A DNA stretch of 64,000 bases, from positions 372,001 to 436,000 of the forward strand of contig NZ_FOKK01000001.1 of assembly GCF_900112005.1 (NCBI RefSeq). Reading direction: 5' to 3'. A model generated the notes under the pieces. That model did not search any database and had not been told where the DNA came from. It was given only the letters and a program-made list of their open reading frames with translations. The stretch comes from Algoriphagus aquimarinus. Lineage in GTDB: Bacteria; Bacteroidota; Bacteroidia; Cytophagales; Cyclobacteriaceae. A program made the position numbers and the translations under genes. Shown one piece after another: positions 1-6,875 of the stretch. How positions within the stretch are numbered: position 1 is the first letter of the stretch; every line of letters begins with the position of its first letter.

Positions 1-1
1 C

Positions 2-427
2 AGCAATGGAGATTATAGTTTGGTTGGCCTGCCGATGATCGAGGACTCTTATGAAGACAAAGGGCCTGTGGGCGGAATTTATACCGCATTGAAGCATAGC
101 AAAACAGTGAGAAACCTGATTCTCAGCTGTGATATTCCGAAGATCACCACTGAGCTACTTAGAAATCTGTGCGATGAAAGCGAGGAAATTGAAGCTTCGG
201 TGACCTTTCTCTGCGATGCAAAAAATGATTATCCGCTGATCGGTGTTTATAATAAATCAGCCTTACAAACCTTTGCTGATGCGATATCAAGTAATAAATT
301 AAAGCTTTGCCCGCTGGTGAATATGATTTCACATCAGAAAATCTGCATCAATTCTGATCAGAAATCTCTGGTTCAGAATATCAATAGCAAAGCAGAATTA
401 CAGTCTCTCAACCTACTTGACCTATGA
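2..427 (+). CDS. mobA: Molybdenum cofactor guanylyltransferase MobA-like, 5' end missing
   Basis: The open frame is already running at base 2, so the N-terminus with the nucleotide-binding Gly-rich loop lies outside the window. What remains (about 141 residues) keeps the MobA landmarks: KGPVGGIYTAL, matching the family G-P-x-x-G-I segment that contacts guanine, and LILSCDIPKI, matching the metal-binding CD-x-P motif. MobA transfers GMP from GTP to Mo-molybdopterin in the cytoplasm. The stop codon overlaps the next start in an ATGA (424-427), so it is translationally coupled to the SUMT gene. The Moco genes that follow support the assignment. A related NTP-transferase-fold protein cannot be excluded without the N-terminus. 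Confidence 0.8.
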   Translation, partial: SNGDYSLVGLPMIEDSYEDKGPVGGIYTALKHSKTVRNLILSCDIPKITTELLRNLCDESEEIEASVTFLCDAKNDYPLIGVYNKSALQTFADAISSNKLKLCPLVNMISHQKICINSDQKSLVQNINSKAELQSLNLLDL

Positions 428-1236
428 CTACTATTACAGGAAAATACCCTAAAGTCACCCTCCTCGGTGCCGGCCCAGGCGATCCGGAGCTACTTACGCT
501 CAAAGCCGTCAAAGCGCTGAACGATGCCGATGTGGTGCTTTATGATTCCTTGGTAAATGAGGAAGTACTTAAGCATGCAAATCGTGCTTTGCTGGTTTTT
601 GTAGGAAAAAGAAAGGGAAATCACAGTCACACTCAGGATGAAATCAATGAGATGATCGTGAATTATGCAAAAGAATTTGGGCATGTGGTGCGAGTGAAAG
701 GCGGAGATCCTTTTGTATTTGGAAGAGGAAAGGAGGAAGAAATCTATGCACAGGAATGCGGGATAGAAACGGAGATTATTCCGGGTATTTCATCTAGTGT
801 AGCGGTGCCAGCTTCGGTAGGAATTCCTGTAACGGCAAGAGGCGTTGCCGAAAGTTTCTGGGTAATCACTGGGACGACCAGCGATAGAGAGCTTTCTAAA
901 GATCTATCCTTGGCTGCGCAATCATCTGCTACGGTGATCATTTTGATGGGAATGAGTAAGCTTGCTGAGATCGCTGAGATATATAAATCGGTAGGGAAAG
1001 CGGATTTGCCTGTTGCGATCATTCAAGATGGTACCAAATCAGAGCAAAAAGAGGTGGTGGGAACTATCGAGAATATTCTTGAAATATCCCAAAAACAAGG
1101 AATTGGTGCTCCGGCTGTCATTGTAATTGGTGAAGTCGTTCACTTGGCCAAAGGCAGAACTGCGGTGAAGGAAGACTGGGTGCTGGAGGATGAGTTTATC
1201 TTTCAAAACTTGAATACCTTGCCATTTATTAATTAA
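424..1236 (+). CDS. cobA: Uroporphyrinogen-III C-methyltransferase (SUMT)
   Basis: 270 residues, the usual length for a stand-alone SUMT. The SAM-binding GAGPGDPELLT is near residues 15-25 and VKGGDPFVFGRG near 91-102, both signatures of the tetrapyrrole methylase family. SUMT methylates uroporphyrinogen III at C2 and C7 to give precorrin-2, the branch point to siroheme and cobalamin. There is no CysG-type dehydrogenase/ferrochelatase domain, so another protein must finish siroheme. It sits between mobA (4-bp overlap) and moaD. SUMT inside a Moco cluster is typically linked to assimilatory nitrate/nitrite reduction, where both siroheme and molybdopterin are needed; that link is inferred because no reductase is in view. 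Confidence 0.93.
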   Translation: MTTITGKYPKVTLLGAGPGDPELLTLKAVKALNDADVVLYDSLVNEEVLKHANRALLVFVGKRKGNHSHTQDEINEMIVNYAKEFGHVVRVKGGDPFVFGRGKEEEIYAQECGIETEIIPGISSSVAVPASVGIPVTARGVAESFWVITGTTSDRELSKDLSLAAQSSATVIILMGMSKLAEIAEIYKSVGKADLPVAIIQDGTKSEQKEVVGTIENILEISQKQGIGAPAVIVIGEVVHLAKGRTAVKEDWVLEDEFIFQNLNTLPFIN

Positions 1237-1264
1237 TCCGAGCGATCTGTATTAAATTGAAGCT

Positions 1265-1501
1265 ATGATTACCATAAACTACTTTGGAAATATTGCAGAA
1301 GCTGCGCAGAGTGACTCCGAAACGCTGGACTTGAAGTCTGTGAGTTTGGAGGATCTGCTGAGCTTGCTGGATACCAAATATGGCATCAGCAAATTCCAAT
1401 TTCAGGTGGCCGTTAATCGCAAAATCATCTCGACTAAGCAAGGCTTGAGCCTGTCGGATCGAGACGAGATCGCATTGCTTCCCCCATTTTCAGGAGGGTA
1501 A
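1265..1501 (+). CDS. moaD: Molybdopterin synthase small subunit MoaD
   Basis: 78 residues with a ubiquitin-like (beta-grasp) pattern, ending in LPPFSGG. The C-terminal Gly-Gly is the family hallmark: it is adenylated by MoeB and converted to the thiocarboxylate that gives sulfur to cPMP. ATG at 1265 lies 28 bp after the SUMT stop, and the TAA stop is 2 bp before the moeB start, so this is part of one operon. Nothing is unusual about its length. The close pairing with a MoeB-rhodanese protein, with moaE further on, makes MoaD much more likely than the related ThiS. Confidence 0.93.
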   Translation: MITINYFGNIAEAAQSDSETLDLKSVSLEDLLSLLDTKYGISKFQFQVAVNRKIISTKQGLSLSDRDEIALLPPFSGG

Positions 1502-1503
1502 TA

Positions 1504-2550
1504 ATGGAAAGATTCCAACGACAGACGATTCTTCCCGGCATAGGGATATCCGGTCAGCAAAAGTTGCAGAATAGCAAGGTGCTGGTAGTCGGAGCAGGAG
1601 GTTTGGGTTGCGCCGTTTTACCTTATCTGGCTTCAGCTGGAGTTGGTAACTTGGGCATAGTAGATGGGGATAAAATCGAGTTAAGCAATTTGCATCGGCA
1701 GGTTCTATATTCAGAGAAATCTATTGGTGAGTTCAAAGTGGTAGAAGCCGAAAAGGTCTTAACTTCCATGAATTCAGAACTTACTATTACTATATATCCG
1801 GTTTTTCTCACCCTTGAAAATGTGGATAACTTATTGCAAGAATACGATTTTGTAATTGATGCTACAGACAATACTGAAGTAAGATACATTCTAGATGAAG
1901 CGTGTAGAGTAGCTGGTAAGGCGATGATCTACGGTTCGATTTTCCGTTTTCAGGGACAGGTTTCGGTTTTCAATTATCAGGGAGGGCCTTCTTATCGTAG
2001 CCTTTTTCCGGAGGAAGAACAAAGCTCATTGAATTGTGCGGAAGCCGGAGTATTGGGTACTACAGTGGGAATGATCGGGATGCTTCAGGCTAATGAAGCG
2101 TTAAAGATTATCCTGGGAATCGGAGAAATCCTTTCAGGGAAAATCTTGATTTATAACATGCTGAAGAATGATCAGCAGATCTTTGAATTGGCAGTTCAAA
2201 TGGAACCAGTTTCCGAAAAGGTAACTTCGCCAACGATAGATTTGATCTCAGCGGGAAAAGCCTTGGGAGAAGGAGGTCTTCTGCTAGATGTTCGTGAGCT
2301 TGGGGAAAAGCCAGTTGTTGCCTTAGCTAATTGTATTCAGATTCCGCTTTCAGTTTTAGAGAGTAGATTGGATGAAATCTCGAAGGAAGCAAAGATTACT
2401 GTTTTCTGCCAATCCGGAACACGTGCGATTTCGGTAGCTAAAATTCTAAAGAAGGCAAATTTTCAGCAAGTGAAAGCCATTCGTGGTGGAGCTTCAGATG
2501 TAGTGAAATTGATAGAAAATGAAGTTAAGAGTGTTGAAAAACAAGATTAG
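1504..2550 (+). CDS. moeB: MoaD adenylyltransferase MoeB with C-terminal rhodanese domain
   Basis: 348 residues. Residues 1-240 are a ThiF/MoeB E1-like adenylating domain: VVGAGGLGCAVLPYLASAG (nucleotide loop), DGDKIELSNLHRQ, IDATDNTEVR and NCAEAGVLG. Residues 245-345 are a rhodanese domain starting at LLLDVREL, with the loop CQSGTR carrying the expected persulfide Cys at about 302. The protein should adenylate the MoaD C-terminus and deliver sulfur to it, as fused MoeB/MOCS3-type proteins do. Oddity: the structural-zinc segment that usually reads CYRCLF here reads SYRSLF, and I see no second CxxC pair, so the zinc site seems lost. It lies 2 bp after moaD. Confidence 0.92.
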   Translation: MERFQRQTILPGIGISGQQKLQNSKVLVVGAGGLGCAVLPYLASAGVGNLGIVDGDKIELSNLHRQVLYSEKSIGEFKVVEAEKVLTSMNSELTITIYPVFLTLENVDNLLQEYDFVIDATDNTEVRYILDEACRVAGKAMIYGSIFRFQGQVSVFNYQGGPSYRSLFPEEEQSSLNCAEAGVLGTTVGMIGMLQANEALKIILGIGEILSGKILIYNMLKNDQQIFELAVQMEPVSEKVTSPTIDLISAGKALGEGGLLLDVRELGEKPVVALANCIQIPLSVLESRLDEISKEAKITVFCQSGTRAISVAKILKKANFQQVKAIRGGASDVVKLIENEVKSVEKQD

Positions 2551-2570
2551 AAAGGCGGGTTTTTTAGAAC

Positions 2571-2620
2571 AAATCCCCCTTGCCCCCTTTGAAAAGGGGG
2601 AGTCGGCATACCATATAATT
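2571..2620. repeat. C/G-run palindromic intergenic repeat, copy A
   Basis: Between moeB and moaE. The core contains an 8-bp inverted repeat (CCCCCTTT / AAAGGGGG) with a two-base loop at 2583-2600, preceded by AAATCCCCCTT and followed by ACCATATAATT. The same succession of blocks occurs at 22987-23047, so this is a dispersed element and not a local accident. It may fold in RNA inside the Moco transcript. No coding content was seen. Confidence 0.75.
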
Positions 2621-2718
2621 GACTATTATTCCGAGATTCTAGTTTAAGTTATCCACATTCACATATAGAATATAACCTGTTAATTCTTGGTTGTTTTTTA
2701 GAAATAAATAGAGGCCAG

Positions 2719-3147
2719 ATGAAAAAAGTATTTCTTGAAGGAGCGATTTCTTCAGCATTCATAGCAGATTCGATTGCGAAGCATCAAAGCAAGCATAGCA
2801 TCGGTGCGCATAATATTTTCCTAGGACAGGTTCGTGCGGATGAAGTGGGCGATCAGAAAGTCGTTGCAATAGAATACACCACCTACGAGGAAATGGCCAA
2901 TGAAAAGTTACACGAGATTCGTGAGGCTGCGTTTGAGAAATTTGATCTGACTTGTCTGCACATTTACCACAGTTTGGGAACGGTGAAAGTCGGGGAGATT
3001 TGCATTTTCGTCTTCGTTTCCTCACCAAGAAGAAAGCAGGTTTATGAAGCCACCGAATGGCTAGTGAATAAGGTGAAAGAGGAAGTTCCGATCTTCGGCA
3101 AGGAGATTTTGGATAACGAAGAGCATCAATGGAAAGTAAATAGTTGA
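2719..3147 (+). CDS. moaE: Molybdopterin synthase catalytic subunit MoaE
   Basis: 142 residues, usual length. HNIFLGQVRADEVGDQ near residues 32-47 and IEYTTYEEMA match the MoaE core, LGTVKVGEICIFVFVSS matches the HRxGxLxVGE strand, and NKVKEEVPIFGKEIL carries the expected active-site Lys in VK. Compared with E. coli MoaE the His-Arg of SAHR is Arg-Arg here and the second catalytic Lys (WKRE) is shifted by one (FGKE); I believe this form is common in Bacteroidota. With MoaD it converts cPMP to molybdopterin. It is separated from moeB by 168 bp that hold a repeat, so it may have its own promoter. Confidence 0.92.
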   Translation: MKKVFLEGAISSAFIADSIAKHQSKHSIGAHNIFLGQVRADEVGDQKVVAIEYTTYEEMANEKLHEIREAAFEKFDLTCLHIYHSLGTVKVGEICIFVFVSSPRRKQVYEATEWLVNKVKEEVPIFGKEILDNEEHQWKVNS

Positions 3148-3299
3148 AAAATGCACATTCGCTTTTCTACATATAAAGTGTTTCAAGAATTGGTAAACTT
3201 ATCCATTGAGGCCACTTCGGTCTTCGGTCACCCGTCTTTCAGCCTGTTGATCAAAGAAACTGCGTATAATGGCATTCTCTCTTTTAAGAATATAAACAA

Positions 3300-4217
3300 A
3301 TGGTAGACATCACACATAAAGTCACGACACTTCGCACGGCAAAAGCTCAAGCGATTGTACATGTCAGTTCTGCTGAGACCATCGCGGCTGTGGTGGAAAA
3401 CCGAGTGCCAAAGGGAAATGTCTTCGAAATGGCGAAGGTTGCCGGGCTTTTCGCAGTGAAAAATACGCATATCACCATTCCAGATTGTCATCCCCTTCCG
3501 GTGGAATACACTGCTGTGGAATATGAGATCGATGGGCTAGAAATTCGGATTTATATCACGGTAAAGACCGTGTACAAAACTGGAGTCGAAGTAGAAGCCA
3601 TGCATGGAGCATCGGTGATTGCCTTGACTATGTACGATATGCTGAAGCCGATCGATAAGGGGATTGTTATCCGTGAAATTGGGTTGGTAGAGAAGACAGG
3701 CGGAAAATCCAGTTTCAAAGACAAAAACCCAAAGCTGATTCAAGCGGCGGTGATCGTCTGTTCGGACTCTATTTCCAAGGGAATAAAGGAAGACCGGGCA
3801 GGTAAAGTGATAGTGGATAAGTTGAAATCACATGGAGTGGAAGTGACTTCCTATGAAGTGATTCCTGATGAGATAGAACAAATCAGAAGCAAGGCTTTTG
3901 AGCATTCAGAAAAGAATCAATTGGTGATTTTCACAGGTGGAACTGGACTCTCCAAAAGAGATGTAACGCCAGAGGCTTTGGAACCGATTTTGGAGCGAAG
4001 AATTCCAGGTATCGAGGAAGCGATCAGAAGTTACGGACAGAAGATTATGCCTTTTGCGATGCTCTCTAGATCTGTGGCAGGGACGATTGGTGACAGCATT
4101 GTCTTGGCTTTGCCAGGATCGACCAATGGAGCGAAAGAATCAATGGATGCGGTTTTCCCACATGTGTTGCATGTATTTAAAATATTAAAAGGAGCGAATC
4201 ATGACCCAATTGGGTAA
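3300..4217 (+). CDS. moaCB: Bifunctional MoaC-MoaB fusion (cPMP synthase / molybdopterin adenylyltransferase-like)
   Basis: 305 residues with two domains. Residues 1 to about 145 are MoaC: IPDCHPLPVEY, VEAMHGASVIALTMYDM and VEKTGGKSS are its signatures; MoaC turns the MoaA product into cPMP. Residues 150-300 are MoaB/MogA-like: VICSDSISKG, FTGGTGLSKRDVTPEAL and LALPGS are the molybdopterin-binding motifs; this fold adenylates molybdopterin before Mo insertion. The MoaC-MoaB fusion is known from Bacteroidota. The last 17 bases overlap the moaA start, so expression is coupled. An upstream spacer of 152 bp (3148-3299) holds no gene I can see. Confidence 0.93.
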   Translation: MVDITHKVTTLRTAKAQAIVHVSSAETIAAVVENRVPKGNVFEMAKVAGLFAVKNTHITIPDCHPLPVEYTAVEYEIDGLEIRIYITVKTVYKTGVEVEAMHGASVIALTMYDMLKPIDKGIVIREIGLVEKTGGKSSFKDKNPKLIQAAVIVCSDSISKGIKEDRAGKVIVDKLKSHGVEVTSYEVIPDEIEQIRSKAFEHSEKNQLVIFTGGTGLSKRDVTPEALEPILERRIPGIEEAIRSYGQKIMPFAMLSRSVAGTIGDSIVLALPGSTNGAKESMDAVFPHVLHVFKILKGANHDPIG

Positions 4218-5214
4218 TATTCAGGAGCTGAGAGATAAGTTTGGGAGAGTCCACAATTACTTGCGGATTTCCCTGATCGAGAAGTGTAATCTGCGCTGCA
4301 GCTACTGCATGCCCGCCGAAGGAATTCCGCTTAGCCCCAAAGCACACTTGATGAGTGCGGAGGAAGTGCTGGAGTTTGCTCGGATTTTTGTGGGCTTGGG
4401 CGTGAATAAAATCCGTCTTACAGGTGGCGAACCTCTTCTTCGCAAAGACATCGGCACGATACTCGAAGGGCTTTCGGAAATGCCCGTGGATCTTTCGATT
4501 ACAACCAATGGTTTGCTGATGGATAGGCATGTGGATAACTTCCAAAAATTAGGAATCAAAAAGATTAATTTTAGTCTGGATACCCTGAAAGAGGAGCGCT
4601 TTCAAGAACTTACCAGAAGGACAGGTTTCCAAAAAACGCTGGATAATTTCGAACTCCTTCATGACAAGGATTTCGATCTAAAAATCAACACGGTACTGAT
4701 CAAAGGAATCAACGACGATGAACTGGTCGATTTGGTAAATATGACCAAGGACTACAAGGTTTCGGTTCGCTTTATAGAATTTATGCCTTTCGACGGAAAT
4801 AGCTGGGACAGATCCAAGATGGTTTCGGAGAAAGAAGTTTTGGATCAATTGGGGGCTCACTTCGGAGCGGAGCGAATAGCATCACTTCCAAATGAAGATA
4901 ATTTCACTGCTCGCAAATTCAAGATTGCTGGATACAAAGGAGATTTCGGAATCATCTCTTCGGTGACCAATCCCTTCTGCGGTAGCTGCAACCGGATTCG
5001 CCTGACGGCAAACGGACGCATTAAAAATTGTCTTTTTTCCAACAAGGAAACCGATTTGCTAGCCGCGATGCGCGCTGGGGAGAATGTGGAAAACCTGATT
5101 TTGGAATCCATTCTCAATAAAAAAGCTGTTCGAGCTGGCATGGATAGCATGGAAAAATTATCTGATCCCGCGCTGCATTCTGATAATAGAAGTATGATTG
5201 CGATTGGGGGGTGA
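4201..5214 (+). CDS. moaA: GTP 3',8-cyclase MoaA (radical SAM)
   Basis: 337 residues. The N-terminal [4Fe-4S] motif CNLRCSYC (Cys 29, 33, 36) binds SAM, and the C-terminal cluster is formed by CGSC plus a later Cys in KNCLF (about 259-276), both diagnostic for MoaA. The protein ends in Gly-Gly, the conserved tail needed to hold the GTP-side cluster region together. It catalyses the first Moco step, GTP to 3',8-cyclo-GTP. The start at 4201 lies inside the end of moaCB (17-bp overlap). The last 37 codons are present a second time at 5333-5443. Confidence 0.95.
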   Translation: MTQLGNIQELRDKFGRVHNYLRISLIEKCNLRCSYCMPAEGIPLSPKAHLMSAEEVLEFARIFVGLGVNKIRLTGGEPLLRKDIGTILEGLSEMPVDLSITTNGLLMDRHVDNFQKLGIKKINFSLDTLKEERFQELTRRTGFQKTLDNFELLHDKDFDLKINTVLIKGINDDELVDLVNMTKDYKVSVRFIEFMPFDGNSWDRSKMVSEKEVLDQLGAHFGAERIASLPNEDNFTARKFKIAGYKGDFGIISSVTNPFCGSCNRIRLTANGRIKNCLFSNKETDLLAAMRAGENVENLILESILNKKAVRAGMDSMEKLSDPALHSDNRSMIAIGG

Positions 5215-5253
5215 TGGTTTTGTTAATGCAGGTTCTGTCCGGGCCTGTTGCCT

Positions 5254-5326
5254 GTTCGCGGCGGAGGATCCTCACAGGACATTATGGAGACATATTCCGG
5301 TCTGTGAAGACACAAACCGAGGCGGT
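5254..5326. repeat. Intergenic repeat family B, copy 1
   Basis: A stretch between moaA and the duplicated moaA tail that aligns without gaps to 5850-5922 (offset 596). Identity is very high in TCCTCACAGGACA and again in GACAC..ACCG.GGCG and weak in the middle, roughly 60 percent over the 49 bases I compared by eye. It also contains an imperfect palindrome around CGGTCTGTG / CACAAACCG (5299-5319). The function is unknown; it looks like a short REP-type element. Confidence 0.55.
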
Positions 5327-5332
5327 CTTTTG

Positions 5333-5443
5333 GAATCCATCCTCAACAAAAAAGCCGTCCGAGCTGGCATGGATAGCATGGAGAAATTATCCGACCCAGC
5401 ACTGCATTCTGATAATAGAAGTATGATTGCGATTGGGGGGTGA
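5333..5443 (+). pseudogene. Second copy of the moaA 3' end (37 codons)
   Basis: The 111 bases encode exactly the same last 36 residues plus stop as the intact moaA (5104-5214), yet differ at 9 positions, every one a synonymous third-codon base; the last 13 codons are identical. Similarity continues about 18 bases past the stop and a few bases upstream (TTTGGAATCCAT), then ends. There is no start codon or radical SAM core joined to it; the open frame running in from 5198 is not the moaA frame. It is best read as the stump of a second, once functional moaA allele. Confidence 0.85.
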
Positions 5444-5499
5444 TGGTTCTTGATGCCGGAAGAAAAAAGTTTTTGAAATAGCCTTCTTGTCAGCAGTTT

Positions 5500-5835
5500 T
5501 TATTCTTTAATTTCTGCGAAATTTAATTCATTACTTTCTCTCGAACTCAATTTTATAGTTCTTTCGAACGAGTCAATTTTAACTATAATTTCGTGTGTCG
5601 GAATATTTTCAAGTTCATAGCATAGGCTCCTGACTTCATTATTCTTTATACACACTTTATCCTGTATAATTTTTCCGTTAAACAGTTCTGCTTGAATTAT
5701 AGCACAGATTTCATTTCCACTAGTATTATTTAGGTAGAGTTCTGTCGGAGTTGAGGCGCCAAAACATCTGAAGTTCGGATGCGAATTGCATCCAGACAAA
5801 AGGAGTATTATTGAAACTGCAATTAGTCTTTTCAT
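5500..5835 (-). CDS. Small lipoprotein, unknown function
   Basis: 111 residues. The N-terminus MKRLIAVSIILLLSGC is a lipoprotein signal with lipobox LSGC and Cys 16, so the product should be anchored in the outer or inner membrane facing the periplasm. The rest is a short beta-rich stretch with a possible disulfide (two further Cys near 42 and 60, another near 71). I do not recognise a family. It lies opposite to the Moco operon between two copies of intergenic repeat family B, in an AT-rich stretch, and is likely an accessory gene. Confidence 0.65.
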   Translation of the reverse strand: MKRLIAVSIILLLSGCNSHPNFRCFGASTPTELYLNNTSGNEICAIIQAELFNGKIIQDKVCIKNNEVRSLCYELENIPTHEIIVKIDSFERTIKLSSRESNELNFAEIKE

Positions 5836-5849
5836 TTGAAATTTTTATT

Positions 5850-5922
5850 ATTTCCGTGGCCTGTGTCCTCACAGGACACTAGTATGCCCTACTCTGGTAT
5901 GATAAGACACTGACCGGGGCGA
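5850..5922. repeat. Intergenic repeat family B, copy 2
   Basis: Includes a clean hairpin, GTGTCCT (5863-5869) / AGGACAC (5873-5879) with loop CAC, then TGACCGGGGCGA at 5911-5922. It aligns to 5254-5326 without gaps. The distal block (CACAGACCGGGGTGA) recurs alone at 6579-6593, giving a third partial copy. The two full copies flank the lipoprotein gene at 5500-5835. Confidence 0.55.
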
Positions 5923-5939
5923 AACGAAATAGCAAACTA

Positions 5940-6533
5940 TTATTTGATCTCTTTGATCAAGTTTTTATAATATTCCTGATTTGTGCTGTCAGTTAGCAAT
6001 TGGCTATTCCAAAGGGTTATTAAAGTGTCTTTATTTAACATCTCATTATCAATCAGGTATCTGATTTCTCTGATTCTGAAAACATTGACGATGAAATCTG
6101 CTTTTAAAGAATCGAAAACTGGATCATCATAGTCATATTTGAAAAATCCATTTCTAATCAAATCATCAATTGTGTATTGGTTGTCGGGAATTTTTGTAAG
6201 AATCAGTTTAGTGTTTAGATTTTCAAGAACAAGTTTATTCGAGTCAGGGAAACTAATCTTGTATTTTATCGCTACAGAATTCTCTACTGTGCTTTTTAAA
6301 GTGACACTATCCTTTTCGACTTCATAAATTGCTCGAGGAAGAAATTCCCAATCAAGATTAAATGTCTCAAGTGTATCTTCACTAAAAAAATATTCAGTGT
6401 ATAAAGAATCAGACAATGTCAGTGTAGACCAATTCCCTTCAATATTATAATTTTTCTCGATCTTCTTAGGAGCACAACTGTAATAGCAAATCGAAAAAAT
6501 GATTACCGAAATTATAGCTTGAAAATTCTTCAT
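5940..6533 (-). CDS. Lipoprotein, unknown function
   Basis: 197 residues from the ATG at 6533, chosen over an upstream in-frame ATG at 6581 because MKNFQAIISVIIFSICYYSC is a proper lipoprotein signal while the extra 16 residues are polar. The mature part has a lipocalin-like start (NIEGNWSTLTLSD) followed by alternating beta segments, which suggests a small beta-barrel of the kind seen in META or lipocalin_4 lipoproteins, but I cannot name the family. A charged, helical C-terminal third follows. It is a single gene on the minus strand, adjacent to repeat family B sequences at both ends. Confidence 0.65.
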   Translation of the reverse strand: MKNFQAIISVIIFSICYYSCAPKKIEKNYNIEGNWSTLTLSDSLYTEYFFSEDTLETFNLDWEFLPRAIYEVEKDSVTLKSTVENSVAIKYKISFPDSNKLVLENLNTKLILTKIPDNQYTIDDLIRNGFFKYDYDDPVFDSLKADFIVNVFRIREIRYLIDNEMLNKDTLITLWNSQLLTDSTNQEYYKNLIKEIK

Positions 6534-6604
6534 TGTGTTATATGCCTTTATAGAACTGTTGTGCTCGAAGTGGAACTTCACAGACCGGGGTGAATAGGCT
6601 GTAT

Positions 6605-6724
6605 CTATTTCACAGTAAAGCTTATTTTTTTGCCAAGTCCATATTCCAATAGTTGGTATAGAGTAGAAAGCTGAATGTCACTTTTGCCGTTTTCAATTCT
6701 TGAGATAAAACTTTTCTCAGTTAA
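6605..6724 (-). pseudogene. Remnant of an XRE/HipB-type HTH regulator
   Basis: Read on the minus strand these bases give about 39 codons with SFISRIENGKSDIQLSTL near the start and a final GLGKKISFTVK before a TAG. This is the recognition helix and C-terminal half of a HipB/XRE DNA-binding domain. There is an in-frame TAA immediately upstream (6725-6727) and no start codon, so the first half is gone. No HipA-like toxin is nearby. The rest of 6534-6870 holds only the terminator at its end and one block of repeat B. Confidence 0.7.
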
Positions 6725-6848
6725 TTATTCGCACAATCATTTAAACATACTCTATTCAAATCATTAAATTTTTGTGGTTGACTACTGAGGAGCCGACTCT
6801 AACTATTGCGTAAGCCATTATGAACTTTCTCTAAATTTAGTCCTTAAC

Positions 6849-6875
6849 AAAAAAGAGCCTTTCGGCTCTCTTTTT
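6849..6875 (-). terminator. Rho-independent terminator of the MoxR/VWA operon
   Basis: On the minus strand: AGAGAGCC, loop GAAA, GGCTCTTT, then a run of T. The stem is about 8 bp with a GNRA-type tetraloop. It begins right at the stop codon of the MoxR-like gene (6874). Confidence 0.8.

Noticed and set aside
2649-2657. Single TTATCCACA DnaA box before moaE
   Set aside because: Single copy. Perfect copies also occur inside genes (for example near 4522, 20643, 25952, 29022 and 32102) as a result of codon use.
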